DNA of 64,000 bases from Nocardioides marmotae (GTDB lineage: Bacteria > Actinomycetota > Actinomycetes > Propionibacteriales > Nocardioidaceae): NCBI RefSeq assembly GCF_013177455.1, contig NZ_CP053660.1, positions 1,054,001 through 1,118,000 of the forward strand. The letters run 5' to 3'. Positions 43,670 to 52,619 of this stretch are shown here, piece by piece. Made by a program: the position numbers and the translations under genes. How positions within the stretch are numbered: the stretch's first letter is position 1; every line of letters starts with the position of its first letter. The notes below the pieces were generated by a model. The model was not told where the DNA came from. It made no database searches and saw only the letters and a program-made list of their open reading frames with translations.

Positions 43670-44317
43670 TCAGTCCTGGCCCTCGGTCCGGAGCACCTCG
43701 CCGGACGCCGCGTCGACGGCGACGGTCTGCTCGGTCGCGAGCTCCCCGTCGACCTCGACCTCCCAGACGGCCGTCGGGTCGCCCGACTCCAGGTCCAGGG
43801 CGGTGACCGCGCCGTCCGGCACCGTGGTCCGGGCCGCCTCGACCGCGCCCGCGGGGTCGACCGTGGCCTCGGCCAGCAGCCGCTTCCACTCCTGGCGGTC
43901 CTCGGCGTCCTCGCGGTCCTTGACCGGGTCGCCGGTCACGCGGGAGCCGTCGCTGGCGACGGTCAGGTCGAAGCGCGCGCCGCCGGCGTCCACGACCTCG
44001 GCCTCCCATCCCCGCGGCTCCTGGTCCAGGGAGACGAGTCGTCCGCCCGGGACCGCACCGGCGGCGGTCGCGGCGGCGTCGAGCACCACCGCGTCGTCGG
44101 CGACGGTCGGCGAGGCCTCGGTCGACAGGGCGTCGGTCGGGGAGGTGCTGGGGGAAGTGCTCGGCGAGGCACTCGGCGAGGCGGAGGTCGAGGTGTCGGT
44201 GGCGTCGTCGCCGTTGTCGTCGTCCCCGCAGGCGACCAGCCCGAGGAGGAGCGGCGCCGCGACCAGTGCGGCCAGGGCTGAGGTGCGGGCGGTGCGGGTC
44301 GTACGTCGGATGCTCAT
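43670..44317 (-). CDS. Lipoprotein with PepSY-like domains
   Basis: A 215-residue lipoprotein: lipobox LVAC with the Cys at residue 30, then an acidic stretch and Ser/Thr/Pro repeats (SASP and STSP units), then two PepSY-like segments, the second ending 'GDPTAVWEVEVDGELATEQTVAVDAASGEVL'. PepSY domains are thought to inhibit or bind peptidases at the cell surface. The gene is convergent with the phosphoesterase gene. The SxSP part is encoded by a 12-bp repeat. Confidence 0.8.
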   Translation of the reverse strand: MSIRRTTRTARTSALAALVAAPLLLGLVACGDDDNGDDATDTSTSASPSASPSTSPSTSPTDALSTEASPTVADDAVVLDAAATAAGAVPGGRLVSLDQEPRGWEAEVVDAGGARFDLTVASDGSRVTGDPVKDREDAEDRQEWKRLLAEATVDPAGAVEAARTTVPDGAVTALDLESGDPTAVWEVEVDGELATEQTVAVDAASGEVLRTEGQD

Positions 44318-44395
44318 CGTGCCTCCGGGGGAGAGGGGAAACCTCCATCGTCTGCCGCGCGCCCAAACCCCTGCCCCAACGCCCGCCCTGACCCC

Positions 44396-44415
44396 GTCCG
44401 GTCCGGTCCGGTCCG
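44396..44415. repeat. 5-bp tandem repeat GTCCG, four copies
   Basis: Four exact copies plus a partial fifth (GTCCC) upstream of the ileS leader. No function evident. Confidence 0.9.
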
Positions 44416-44554
44416 GTCCCCTGGCGGGATAGTCCGCCACCAGTGCGCCCTCAACCGGACCAGGAGGGGCCGAGGCGTGACGGACTACCCCAGCTACGAG
44501 GCGGCGGCTGCCGCGCCCCGGGAACCCGTTGTGCACGAACGAGGAGGAGGACCT

Positions 44555-44771
44555 ACCCTGGGACCACAGGCGTTCGAGCCGTCATCAGCGGCGAGCCTCC
44601 GGAAGAACGGGACGCGAGTCCTCAGTAGAACCGGACGGGTGGGCCCGTCACAGCCTCCAGATGAGCGGCCGGCCCAGCAGCAGCGGGGCGGCAAGCAGGG
44701 TGGTACCGCGGTCGGTGACGATCGTCCCTGCAGTCCCGAGAAGGCCAGAGCCCGGAGCTGCAGGAGCAACG
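44555..44771 (+). promoter_or_regulatory. T-box riboswitch (tRNA-Ile sensor), translational type, upstream of ileS
   Basis: The conserved T-box antiterminator/antisequestrator sequence AGGGTGGTACCGCG is at 44697-44710. Upstream, ATC at 44584-44586 in a Stem-I-like region ('GTCATCAGCG') is a likely isoleucine specifier, and CAGTAGAACCGGACGGG (44602 onward) looks like Stem II. No terminator follows: instead CCTGCAG (44727-44733) can pair with CTGCAGG (44758-44764), covering part of the AGGAG ribosome-binding site (44762-44766). Uncharged tRNA-Ile would free the site and raise IleRS synthesis. The 5' boundary is approximate. Confidence 0.87.
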
Positions 44772-47700
44772 ATGACGTACCCGAAGGTGTCCACCTCCGA
44801 GACCGGCGTGCCGGCGAGCCCGAAGTTCCCGGCCATCGAGGAGCGGGTGCTCGCCTACTGGCACGCCGACGGCACCTTCCAGGCCAGCATCGACCAGCGC
44901 GATCCCGGCGCCGACGGCGGCAACGAGTTCGTCTTCTACGACGGCCCGCCCTTCGCCAACGGCCTGCCGCACTACGGCCACCTGCTCACCGGCTACGTCA
45001 AGGACATCGTCCCGCGCTACCAGACGATGCGCGGCAAGCGCGTCGAGCGCCGCTTCGGCTGGGACACCCACGGCCTGCCCGCCGAGCTCGAGGCGATGCG
45101 CCTCAACGGCATCAAGACCACCGACGAGATCGTCGAGATGGGCATCGACCGGTTCAACGAGGCGTGCCGCGAGTCGGTGATGAAGTACACCGGCGAGTGG
45201 CGCGACTACGTCACCCGCCAGGCGCGCTGGGTCGACTTCGACCACGACTACCGGACCATGAACCCCGAGTACATGGAGTCGGTCATCTGGGCCTTCAAGA
45301 GCCTGCACGACAAGGGCCTGGTCTACGAGGGCTTCCGCGTCCTGCCCTACTGCTGGAACGACGAGACGCCGCTGTCGAACCACGAGCTGCGCATGGACGA
45401 CGACGTCTACCAGAACCGGCAGGACCCGGCGGTCACCGTCGGCTACGACATCACCACCGAGGGCGAGCTGAAGGGCGCCAAGCTGCTCGTCTGGACGACC
45501 ACGCCGTGGACGCTGCCGAGCAACCTCGCGGTCATGGTCGGCTCCGAGATCGACTACGTCGCGGTCGAGGCCGACGGGGTGCGCTACGTGCTCGCCGAGG
45601 CCCGCCTGGCGTCGTACGCCCGGGAGCTCGGGGAGAGCCCGGACGTCGTGTGGCGCGGCAAGGGCACCGACCTGCTCGGCCTGACCTACACCCCGCCGTT
45701 CGCCTACTACCTCGGCCACGAGCGCGCCTTCCGCGTGGTCGCGGCCGACGACGCGGTCACCACCACCGACGGCACCGGGCTGGTCCACACCGCCGGCGCG
45801 TTCGGTGAGGTCGACAAGGAGGTCACCGACCGCGAGGGCATCGAGCCGGTGATGCCGGTCGGCAAGGACGGGCGGTTCACCCACCCCGTCGAGGAGTACG
45901 CCGGCATGCAGGTCTTCGACGCGAACCTCCACATCCTCGACCACCTCAAGGCCGCCACGCGCGGGGAGCAGGGCGAGGCGATCGGGTCGGTCACGCCGGG
46001 CACGGTGCTGCTGCGCCGCGAGACCTACGACCACTCCTACCCGCACTGCTGGCGCTGCCGCGAGCCGCTGATCTACAAGGGCGTCTCCTCGTGGTTCGTC
46101 GAGGTCACCGCGATCAAGGAGCGGATGCTCGAGCTGAACCAGCAGATCCGCTGGGTGCCCGAGCACATCAAGGACGGCCAGTTCGGCAAGTGGCTGGCCA
46201 ACGCCCGCGACTGGTCGATCACCCGCAACCGGTTCTGGGGCAGCCCGGTCCCGGTGTGGAAGAGCGACGACCCGGCGTACCCCCGCATCGACGTCTACGG
46301 CTCCTTCGCCGAGCTCGAGCGCGACTTCGGCACGCTGCCGCGCAACAAGGACGGCGAGCCGGACCTGCACCGCCCCTACGTCGACCAGCTGGTCCGCCCG
46401 AACCCCGACGACCCGCGCTCGCCGGAGGAGGGGCAGTCGATGATGCGGCGCGTCACCGACGTGCTCGACGTCTGGTTCGACTCCGGCTCGATGAGCTTCG
46501 CCCAGAACCACTACCCGTTCGAGAACGCCGACTGGTTCGACGGCACGGCGGAGAAGAAGGGCCACTTCCCCGGCGACTTCATCGTCGAGTACATCGGCCA
46601 GACCCGCGGCTGGTTCTACACCCTGCACGTCCTGGCGACCGCGCTGTTCGACAAGCCGGCCTTCCAGTCGTGCATCAGCCACGGCATCGTGCTGGGCAGC
46701 GACGGCAACAAGATGAGCAAGTCGCTGCGCAACTACCCCGACGTCAGCGAGGTCTTCGACCGCGACGGCGCGGACGCGATGCGCTGGTTCCTGATGTCCA
46801 GCCCGATCCTGCGCGGCGGGAACCTGGTCGTCACCGAGCAGGGCATCCGCGACTCGGTGCGCCAGGTGATGATCCCGCTGTGGAACAGCTGGTACTTCTT
46901 CCAGCTCTACGCCAACGCCGCCAACGACGGCCAGGGGTACGACGCCCGGTGGTCCACCGACTCCCAGGACCCGCTCGACCGCTACCTGCTGGCCAAGCTG
47001 CGCCAGTACGTCGCCACGATGACCACCCAGCTCGACGAGTACGCCGTCGCCGACGCGTGCGAGACGACCCGGTCCTTCCTCGACGTGCTCACCAACTGGT
47101 ACATCCGGCGCTCGCGCGACCGCTTCTGGGGTGACTCCACCGAGGCCTTCGACACCCTCTACACGGTGCTCGAGGTGGTCTGCCGGACCATCGCCCCGCT
47201 GCTGCCGCTGACCACCGAGGAGGTCTGGCGCGGGCTCACCGGCGAGCGCTCGGTGCACCTGGCCGACTGGCCCGACGTCGAGGCGCTCCCGGCCGACGAC
47301 GCGCTCGTGGCCGCGATGGACCAGGTCCGCGAGGTCTGCTCGGCCACGTCCGCGCTGCGCAAGGCCGGCAGCCTGCGCAACCGGCTGCCGCTCTCCACGC
47401 TGACCGTGGTCGTCGACGACCCGGCCGCGCTCGGCGGGTTCGAGGGGATCGTCGCCGACGAGGTCAACGTCAAGCGGGTGCGCCTGCTGGCCGCGGACTC
47501 CGAGGAGGCGGCGTCGTACGGCGTGGAGCAGAAGCTGACCGTCAACGCCCGCGCCGCCGGACCGCGGCTCGGCAAGGACGTGCAGCGGGCGATCAAGGGC
47601 TCCAAGAGCGGTGACTGGTCGGTGGCCGAGGACGGCACCGTCGTCTCCGGCGGGCTGGCGCTGCAGGAGGGGGAGTACACCCTGGAGACCGTCGCCGGCT

Positions 47701-48008
47701 CCGCCGACGCGAGCTCGGCCACCGGCGTGCTGCGCAGCGGCGGGTTCGTCGTGCTCGACACCGAGGTGACCCCCGAGCTGGCCGCCGAGGGCCTGGCCCG
47801 CGACCTGGTCCGCCAGGTGCAGCAGGCCCGGCGCGACGCCGGCCTGGAGGTCTCCGACCGGATCGCCCTCACGGTCGCCGGCCCGGCCGACGTGCTCGCC
47901 GCGGCGCAGACCCACCGCGACCTGCTCACCTCCGAGACCCTGGCCACCTCCCTCGACCTCGCCCCCTCCGACTCCGCCGACCCCCAGGTGACGGTCGCCA
48001 AGGCCTGA
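44772..48008 (+). CDS. ileS: Isoleucyl-tRNA synthetase
   Basis: A 1078-residue class I synthetase, large type. The HIGH-equivalent is HYGH at residues 67-70, KMSKS is near 646-650 in '[11 protein letters not shown]', the editing domain lies about 200-410 ('[17 protein letters not shown]'), and the anticodon-binding domain about 720-880. It lacks the C-terminal zinc finger, as expected for this eukaryote-like IleRS type. ATG 44772 follows AGGAG at 44762-44766 that the T-box leader can sequester. Confidence 0.97.
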   Translation: MTYPKVSTSETGVPASPKFPAIEERVLAYWHADGTFQASIDQRDPGADGGNEFVFYDGPPFANGLPHYGHLLTGYVKDIVPRYQTMRGKRVERRFGWDTHGLPAELEAMRLNGIKTTDEIVEMGIDRFNEACRESVMKYTGEWRDYVTRQARWVDFDHDYRTMNPEYMESVIWAFKSLHDKGLVYEGFRVLPYCWNDETPLSNHELRMDDDVYQNRQDPAVTVGYDITTEGELKGAKLLVWTTTPWTLPSNLAVMVGSEIDYVAVEADGVRYVLAEARLASYARELGESPDVVWRGKGTDLLGLTYTPPFAYYLGHERAFRVVAADDAVTTTDGTGLVHTAGAFGEVDKEVTDREGIEPVMPVGKDGRFTHPVEEYAGMQVFDANLHILDHLKAATRGEQGEAIGSVTPGTVLLRRETYDHSYPHCWRCREPLIYKGVSSWFVEVTAIKERMLELNQQIRWVPEHIKDGQFGKWLANARDWSITRNRFWGSPVPVWKSDDPAYPRIDVYGSFAELERDFGTLPRNKDGEPDLHRPYVDQLVRPNPDDPRSPEEGQSMMRRVTDVLDVWFDSGSMSFAQNHYPFENADWFDGTAEKKGHFPGDFIVEYIGQTRGWFYTLHVLATALFDKPAFQSCISHGIVLGSDGNKMSKSLRNYPDVSEVFDRDGADAMRWFLMSSPILRGGNLVVTEQGIRDSVRQVMIPLWNSWYFFQLYANAANDGQGYDARWSTDSQDPLDRYLLAKLRQYVATMTTQLDEYAVADACETTRSFLDVLTNWYIRRSRDRFWGDSTEAFDTLYTVLEVVCRTIAPLLPLTTEEVWRGLTGERSVHLADWPDVEALPADDALVAAMDQVREVCSATSALRKAGSLRNRLPLSTLTVVVDDPAALGGFEGIVADEVNVKRVRLLAADSEEAASYGVEQKLTVNARAAGPRLGKDVQRAIKGSKSGDWSVAEDGTVVSGGLALQEGEYTLETVAGSADASSATGVLRSGGFVVLDTEVTPELAAEGLARDLVRQVQQARRDAGLEVSDRIALTVAGPADVLAAAQTHRDLLTSETLATSLDLAPSDSADPQVTVAKA

Positions 48009-48020
48009 CTCCCTCAACCG

Positions 48021-48225
48021 CCGAGTCGGCACTTCTGGCTCGCCGAGTCGGCACTTCTGGACAGCCGAGTCGGCGGTTGTGGTCGGTCGAGTCGGCAGTT
48101 CTGAACGGCACCCGCCAGAACTGCCGACTCGACCCACCGGATGTGACTACTCGGCCCGCCAGAAGTGAGCACTCGGCCCGCCAGAAGTGAGCACTCGGCC
48201 CGCCGGAAGTGAGCACTCGGCGGGG
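48021..48225. repeat. 22-bp-period repeat array in two opposed orientations
   Basis: Four forward units start at 48021, 48043, 48065 and 48087 (22 bp apart; core GCCGAGTCGGCACTTCTGG, last two diverged). Then the reverse-complement arm: CCAGAACTGCCGACTCG at about 48117-48133, and three to four units with core GCCCGCCAGAAGTGAGCACT (phases 48156, 48178, 48200, partial 48222), also 22 bp apart. Both arms share CGAGT-N3-ACTTCTGG. No spacers. It fills the gap between two convergent genes. Confidence 0.85.
48087..48134 (+). terminator. Perfect 18-bp hairpin at the centre of the repeat array
   Basis: GTCGAGTCGGCAGTTCTG (48087-48104), 12-nt loop, CAGAACTGCCGACTCGAC (48117-48134). It is the junction of the two repeat arms and lies 78 nt after the ileS stop, so it is a plausible bidirectional terminator. 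Confidence 0.75.
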
Positions 48226-48247
48226 GAGGGGGCGGGTGGGGTGGAAG

Positions 48248-49099
48248 TCAGGCGGGAAGGCCGAGCCGCGCCGCCATCCGGTCGAGGCTGGCGAGCACCT
48301 CGGCCTCGGACCGGTCCGGCACACCCCAGATGAGCTCGGTGCAGCCGGCCTCGGCCCAGGCGGCGAGGTCGGCGGGGTCGGGCTTGAAGGCGATGAGCAC
48401 GCGGATGTCGGGCTGCCCGTCGCGGCCGGCCTCGGCCCAGGCCTTCTTCAGTGCCTCGATGTTGGCCAGGACGTCGCGCTGGGTCGGCGTGGTCATCCAG
48501 CCGTCGGCGTGCGCGGCGATCCACCGGAACGTCTGGGGTCCGCCGCCGGCGCCGATGATGAGCGGCACGTGCGCCTGGACCGGCTTGGGGTAGGCCCAGG
48601 AGGGCCCGAACGACACGAACTCCCCGTCGTACGACGCCTCCTCCTCGGTCCACAGCGCGCGCATCGCCTGGACGTACTCGCGCAGGACGGTGCGTCGCCG
48701 GCCCGGCGGGACCCCGTGGTCCTCGAGCTCGTCGGTGTTCCACCCGAAGCCCGCGCCGAGGGTGACCCGGCCGCCGGAGAGGTGGTCGAGGGTGGCGACC
48801 TGCTTGGCCAGGGTGATCGGGTCGGACTCGACAGGCAGCGCGACCGCGGTGGAGAGCCGGATCCGCGTGGTGACCGCGGCGGCGGTGGCCAGCGAGATCC
48901 AGGGGTCGAGCGTGCGGAGGTAGCGGTCGTCGGGCAGCGTCTCGTCGCCGGTCCCGGGGTGCGCGGCGGTCCGCTTGACCGGGATGTGGGTGTGCTCGGG
49001 CACGTAGATCGTGTCGAAGCCGCGCTCCTCCCCGGCCTTCGCGAGGGCCGCGGGGGTGATCCCGCGGTCGGAGGTGAACAGGACGAGTCCGTTGCGCAT
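48248..49099 (-). CDS. LLM-class F420-dependent oxidoreductase
   Basis: A 283-residue luciferase-like TIM-barrel oxidoreductase (TIGR03619-like subgroup). Signs: N-terminal 'YVPEHTHIPVKRT', 'LDPWISLATAAAVTTRIRLSTAV', 'LDHLSGGRVTLGAGFGWNTDEL' and 'PLIIGAGGGPQTFRWIAAHADGW'. Actinobacterial members use the deazaflavin F420; substrate unknown. Convergent with ileS across the repeat array. ATG 49099. Confidence 0.87.
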   Translation of the reverse strand: MRNGLVLFTSDRGITPAALAKAGEERGFDTIYVPEHTHIPVKRTAAHPGTGDETLPDDRYLRTLDPWISLATAAAVTTRIRLSTAVALPVESDPITLAKQVATLDHLSGGRVTLGAGFGWNTDELEDHGVPPGRRRTVLREYVQAMRALWTEEEASYDGEFVSFGPSWAYPKPVQAHVPLIIGAGGGPQTFRWIAAHADGWMTTPTQRDVLANIEALKKAWAEAGRDGQPDIRVLIAFKPDPADLAAWAEAGCTELIWGVPDRSEAEVLASLDRMAARLGLPA

Positions 49100-49193
49100 G
49101 CCCCGAGACTAGAACGTGTTCCACTCGCCGGGGAAGCCTCCGCTGGACACCTGTCCAGGCAGCAGGGTCGGCGGCGGCTGGTTGGATGACCCC

Positions 49194-50303
49194 ATGGCCA
49201 CCCTCGACCTCTCGCTGGACGCCGTGTCGCTGACTGCGGCCCTCGTCGACATCGAGTCGGTGAGCCGCCAGGAGGCGGAGATCGCCGACGCCGTGGAGGC
49301 TGCGCTGCGCGACCTCCCGCACCTCGAGGTCGTCCGGCACGGGCACACCGTCGTCGCCCGCACCGACCTCGGTCGCGGCGAGCGGGTGGTCATCGCCGGC
49401 CACCTCGACACCGTCCCGGTCAACGACAACCTGCCCAGCCGGCTCGAGGACGGCGTGCTCCACGGCCTCGGCACCTGCGACATGAAGGGCGGCGACGCGG
49501 TCATCCTGCGGCTCGCGGCCACGGTGCCCGAGCCCGTGCGCGACGTGACCTACATCCTCTACGAGGCCGAGGAGATCGAGGCGACGTACAACGGCCTCCG
49601 GTTGCTCGCCGAGGCCCGGCCGGACCTGATGGCCGCCGACTTCGCGATCCTCATGGAGCCCTCCAACGCCTCGGTCGAGGCCGGCTGCCAGGGCACGCTC
49701 CGCGTCGAGGTCCGCACCACCGGCGAGCGCGCCCACTCCGCCCGCTCCTGGCGCGGCGTCAACGCGATCCACGGCGCCGCGGAGGTGCTCAACCGGCTCG
49801 CCGCCTACGAGCCGCGCCGGCCGGTCATCGACGGGCTGGAGTACCACGAGGGCCTCAACGCCGTCGGCATCTCCGGCGGCGTCGCCGGCAACGTCGTGCC
49901 CGACGAGTGCGTGGTGACCGTCAACTTCCGGTTCGCGCCCGACCGCAGCGAGGCCGAGGCCGAGGCGTTCGTCCGCGACTTCTTCGAGGGGTACGACGTC
50001 CGGCTGACCGACACCTCCCCGGGCGCCCTGCCGGGGCTCGACCGGCCCGCCGCGCGCGCGTTCGTCGAGGCCGTCGGCGGGCAGGTCGCGCCGAAGTTCG
50101 GCTGGACCGACGTCGCCCGGTTCACCGCGCTCGGCGTGCCCGCGGTCAACTTCGGCCCCGGCGACCCGCTGTTCGCCCACAAGCAGGACGAGCACGTGCC
50201 GGTCGAGCACATCGAGCGCTGCGAGCGGCAGCTCTACGCCTGGCTGACCGGGCAGGACCCCGCCGAGCCGACAGGCCACGGAACGGGGGAGGGGGACGCA
50301 TGA
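49194..50303 (+). CDS. dapE: Succinyl-diaminopimelate desuccinylase
   Basis: A 369-residue M20 zinc peptidase-family enzyme releasing succinate to give LL-DAP. Metal motifs: 'AGHLDTVPVND', 'GTCDMKGGDAV', 'YEAEEIEATYNGL' (catalytic Glu pair), and the C-terminal 'HKQDEHV'. 'SNASVEAGCQGTLRVEV' is typical of DapE. ATG 49194 has TTGGAT 10 nt upstream. The stop overlaps the start of the LOG-family gene, so the two are coupled. Confidence 0.92.
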   Translation: MATLDLSLDAVSLTAALVDIESVSRQEAEIADAVEAALRDLPHLEVVRHGHTVVARTDLGRGERVVIAGHLDTVPVNDNLPSRLEDGVLHGLGTCDMKGGDAVILRLAATVPEPVRDVTYILYEAEEIEATYNGLRLLAEARPDLMAADFAILMEPSNASVEAGCQGTLRVEVRTTGERAHSARSWRGVNAIHGAAEVLNRLAAYEPRRPVIDGLEYHEGLNAVGISGGVAGNVVPDECVVTVNFRFAPDRSEAEAEAFVRDFFEGYDVRLTDTSPGALPGLDRPAARAFVEAVGGQVAPKFGWTDVARFTALGVPAVNFGPGDPLFAHKQDEHVPVEHIERCERQLYAWLTGQDPAEPTGHGTGEGDA

Positions 50304-51031
50304 GGTCGAAGTTCAAGGGCCCGATCATCCAGCGGCGCGGCCAGGTCGACGGGAGCACCACCGACCAGCACCTGCTGGACTCCCGCAGCGACAGCGGGTG
50401 GGTGCACACCGACCCGTGGCGCGTCCTGCGGATCCAGGCCGAGTTCGTCGAGGGGTTCGGCGCGCTGGCCGAGCTCGGCCCGGCGATCGCGGTCTTCGGG
50501 TCGGCCCGCACGGCCACCGACGACCCGGCGTACGCCGCGGCCGAGCAGCTCGGCCGCCGCCTCGCCGAGGCCGGGTTCGCGGTGATCACCGGAGGCGGGC
50601 CGGGGGCGATGGAGGCGGCCAACCGGGGCGCCAGCCAGGCCGGCGGCGTGAGCGTCGGCCTCGGCATCGAGCTGCCCTTCGAGGCCGGGCTCAACGAGTG
50701 GGCCGACGTCGGCATCAACTTCCGCTACTTCTTCGCCCGCAAGACGATGTTCGTGAAGTACTCCCAGGGCTTCGCCGTGCTGCCCGGCGGCGTCGGCACC
50801 CTCGATGAGCTGTTCGAGGCGATGACCCTCGTCCAGACGCGCAAGGTGACCAGCTTCCCGATCGTGCTGGTCGGCACGGCCTACTGGAGCGGGCTGCTGG
50901 ACTGGTTGCGCGACACCGTCGCCGGCGAGGGGAAGATCGCCGAGGAGGACCTCGACATGCTCACGCTGACCGACGACGTCGACGAGGTCGTGGCGATCAT
51001 GCGCGCCGCACGGGAGGGCCGCGACCGATGA
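50300..51031 (+). CDS. LOG-family (TIGR00730) Rossmann-fold nucleotide 5'-monophosphate phosphoribohydrolase
   Basis: A 243-residue protein with the family motifs 'AVFGSARTATDDPAY', 'ITGGGPGAMEAANRGA' and 'VLPGGVGTLDELFEAMT' (PGGxGTxxE). Relatives release adenine-type bases from cytokinin riboside monophosphates or act as purine nucleotide monophosphate nucleosidases. It is co-translated with dapE (ATGA overlap) and with the following DivIVA-domain gene. Confidence 0.87.
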   Translation: MRSKFKGPIIQRRGQVDGSTTDQHLLDSRSDSGWVHTDPWRVLRIQAEFVEGFGALAELGPAIAVFGSARTATDDPAYAAAEQLGRRLAEAGFAVITGGGPGAMEAANRGASQAGGVSVGLGIELPFEAGLNEWADVGINFRYFFARKTMFVKYSQGFAVLPGGVGTLDELFEAMTLVQTRKVTSFPIVLVGTAYWSGLLDWLRDTVAGEGKIAEEDLDMLTLTDDVDEVVAIMRAAREGRDR

Positions 51032-51375
51032 TGTGGTTCTTCGCGATCCTGGTCGTCCTGGTGATGGGCGGCATCGCGGCGGTCGCCGCCGGGCGCGGCA
51101 CGCCGATGAGCGAGCCCGAGCACGACCGGATCCCCCTCGACCTGCCGACCGACCGCCCGCTGGCCGCCGAGGACCTGCGCCGGGTCCGGTTCCCGCTGGC
51201 GTTCCGCGGCTACCGGATGGCCGACGTGGACGCGCTCCTGGACCGGCTGGCGCGCGAGCAGGAGGCGCTGGCGGCGGAGGCCACGGAGACCCGGGGTGAG
51301 GCCGGTGATGGGGCCCGGGGTGAGGCCCCTGGTGAGGCCCGTGGCGAGGCCCGTGGCGAGGCCCGGGAGCCGTAA
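51028..51375 (+). CDS. Small membrane protein with a DivIVA-type motif
   Basis: A 115-residue protein: a transmembrane helix at residues 2-20, then a DivIVA-like motif 'RFPLAFRGYRMADVDALLDRLARE' (about 51-74) and an Ala/Glu/Gly/Arg tail of repeated GEAR units. The DivIVA motif suggests recruitment to a septum or curved membrane. Start ATG 51028 overlaps the LOG stop. The 3' end is a 12-bp tandem repeat. Confidence 0.8.
   Translation: MMWFFAILVVLVMGGIAAVAAGRGTPMSEPEHDRIPLDLPTDRPLAAEDLRRVRFPLAFRGYRMADVDALLDRLAREQEALAAEATETRGEAGDGARGEAPGEARGEARGEAREP
51295..51366. repeat. 12-bp tandem repeat at the 3' end of the DivIVA-motif gene
   Basis: Six units of the form GGYGAGGCCCGT from 51295 to 51366 (the second diverged), reading as Gly-Glu-Ala-Arg/Pro in frame. 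Only three codons remain before the stop. Confidence 0.88.
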
Positions 51376-51390
51376 GGCAGACTGCGCCGC

Positions 51391-51816
51391 GTGTCGAGCG
51401 AGGTCGCCGTCGTCTACGTCCTGACTGCCCTCGGGCTGGTCGTGGTCGCGCTGACGCGTCTGCGCCTGCGCGCGGACGACGCGGCCGGCCGCACCCGGGT
51501 GGCCCGCCGGCTGCTGGACCTGCACACCGGTGCCGGGATCGCCGCGCTCGTCATCTGGACGGTCTTCCTCGTCGCGCCCGCCGACACCGCGCTGGGCGGC
51601 GACACCGTCGGCATCGTGGGCCTGGGGTTCTGGTGGCTGGTCGTGGTCGCCGGCATCGGCATCCTGCTGCGCTGGCTGCCGAGCAGCGGGCGCCACGCCT
51701 CCGCCGGCGCCGAGGACTCCTGGTCGGGTGGCCCGGCGCTCTCCCTCCTCGCCCACCTCGGCACGGCCGCGGGGGTCTGCGTCTTCACCTGGGCCTACCT
51801 CACCTCGGTGGTCTGA
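51391..51816 (+). CDS. Small integral membrane protein
   Basis: A 141-residue protein with four predicted helices (about residues 5-24, 47-63, 73-92 and 116-138) and a short soluble loop. I do not recognise the family. GTG 51391 starts 15 nt after the DivIVA-motif gene and it is followed by the carboxypeptidase gene 1 nt after its stop, so all belong to one transcript that begins at dapE. Confidence 0.72.
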   Translation: MSSEVAVVYVLTALGLVVVALTRLRLRADDAAGRTRVARRLLDLHTGAGIAALVIWTVFLVAPADTALGGDTVGIVGLGFWWLVVVAGIGILLRWLPSSGRHASAGAEDSWSGGPALSLLAHLGTAAGVCVFTWAYLTSVV

Positions 51817-51817
51817 G

Positions 51818-52600
51818 GTGCGCCGCCTGCTCGCCGCCGTCGTCGGCCTCGCGGCGGTCCTGACCACGGCGACGACCGCTCCCGCCGCGCCGGCGGCCGC
51901 GCCGGAGAAGGCGGCGGCCGAGCGGCCCGCGGTCGTCGGCAAGCGCGTCCTCGGCACCTCGGTCGAGGGCCGCGACATCGTCGCCTGGCACCTCGGCGAG
52001 CCGGGGGGCCCCGGCGTCCCGACCGTCGTGCTGATCTCGACGATGCACGGCGACGAGCCGGCCACCCGCCACATCCTGCGCTCGCTGCGTGACGGCGACC
52101 CGGTGGTCGGCGTCGACCTGTGGGTGGTGCCGACCTACAACCCCGACGGCCTCGCCGCCGGCACCCGCCGCAACGCCCGCGGCGTCGACCTCAACCGCAA
52201 CTACCCCTACCGGTGGGCGGACCTCGACGGCCGCTACGAGTCGGGCCCGAAGGCGGCCTCGGAGCCGGAGACGAAGGCGATGATGGCCTTCCTCGACGAC
52301 GTGCGCCCCGACCGGCTGCTCAGCTTCCACCAGCCGCTGCACGGCGTCGACACCGACACCAAGCGGCCGCGCTTCGCCCGCACGGTCGCGCGCCACCTCG
52401 GTCTCCCGCGCAAGACCTTCGACTGCGGCGGGGTCTGCCACGGCACGATGACCGGCTGGTTCAACGACCGGTTCGCCGGCGCCGCGGTCACGGTGGAGTA
52501 CGGCGCGAAGCCGTCGCGGCGCCGGCTGCGCACGGTCGTGCCCGACCAGGTGCTGGCGGTCTTCGACGCCTATCGGGCGCACCTGGACTGGGAGTCCTGA
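51818..52600 (+). CDS. Secreted M14-family zinc carboxypeptidase (MpaA-like)
   Basis: A 260-residue exported enzyme. The signal peptide is about residues 1-24 (cleavage after APA). M14 zinc motif HxxE is in 'STMHGDEPATR' with the third ligand His in 'SFHQPLHGVD' and the catalytic Glu in 'VTVEYGAKPS'; 'PTYNPDGLAAGTRRNARGVDLNRNYP' holds the substrate-binding Arg/Asn region. Likely removes a terminal residue from murein peptides or proteins. GTG 51818 is used. Confidence 0.85.
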   Translation: MRRLLAAVVGLAAVLTTATTAPAAPAAAPEKAAAERPAVVGKRVLGTSVEGRDIVAWHLGEPGGPGVPTVVLISTMHGDEPATRHILRSLRDGDPVVGVDLWVVPTYNPDGLAAGTRRNARGVDLNRNYPYRWADLDGRYESGPKAASEPETKAMMAFLDDVRPDRLLSFHQPLHGVDTDTKRPRFARTVARHLGLPRKTFDCGGVCHGTMTGWFNDRFAGAAVTVEYGAKPSRRRLRTVVPDQVLAVFDAYRAHLDWES

Positions 52601-52619
52601 GCCCCGCTCGAGCGCGCGG

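Larger units (their letters stand above)
44318..44771. other. 454-nt gene-free stretch: short tandem repeat, then the ileS leader
   Basis: Holds GTCCG repeats (44396-44415) and the T-box leader. An open frame starting GTG 44477 has no homology I recognise and would run through the T-box, so I do not call it. Confidence 0.6.

Noticed and set aside
44477..44771. Short coding sequence in the ileS leader
   Set aside because: It would overlap the T-box core, has no recognisable family and no clear ribosome-binding site; the T-box explains the region better.
48021..48225. CRISPR array
   Set aside because: Units are contiguous 22-bp direct repeats without unique spacers, the second half is inverted, and there are no cas genes.
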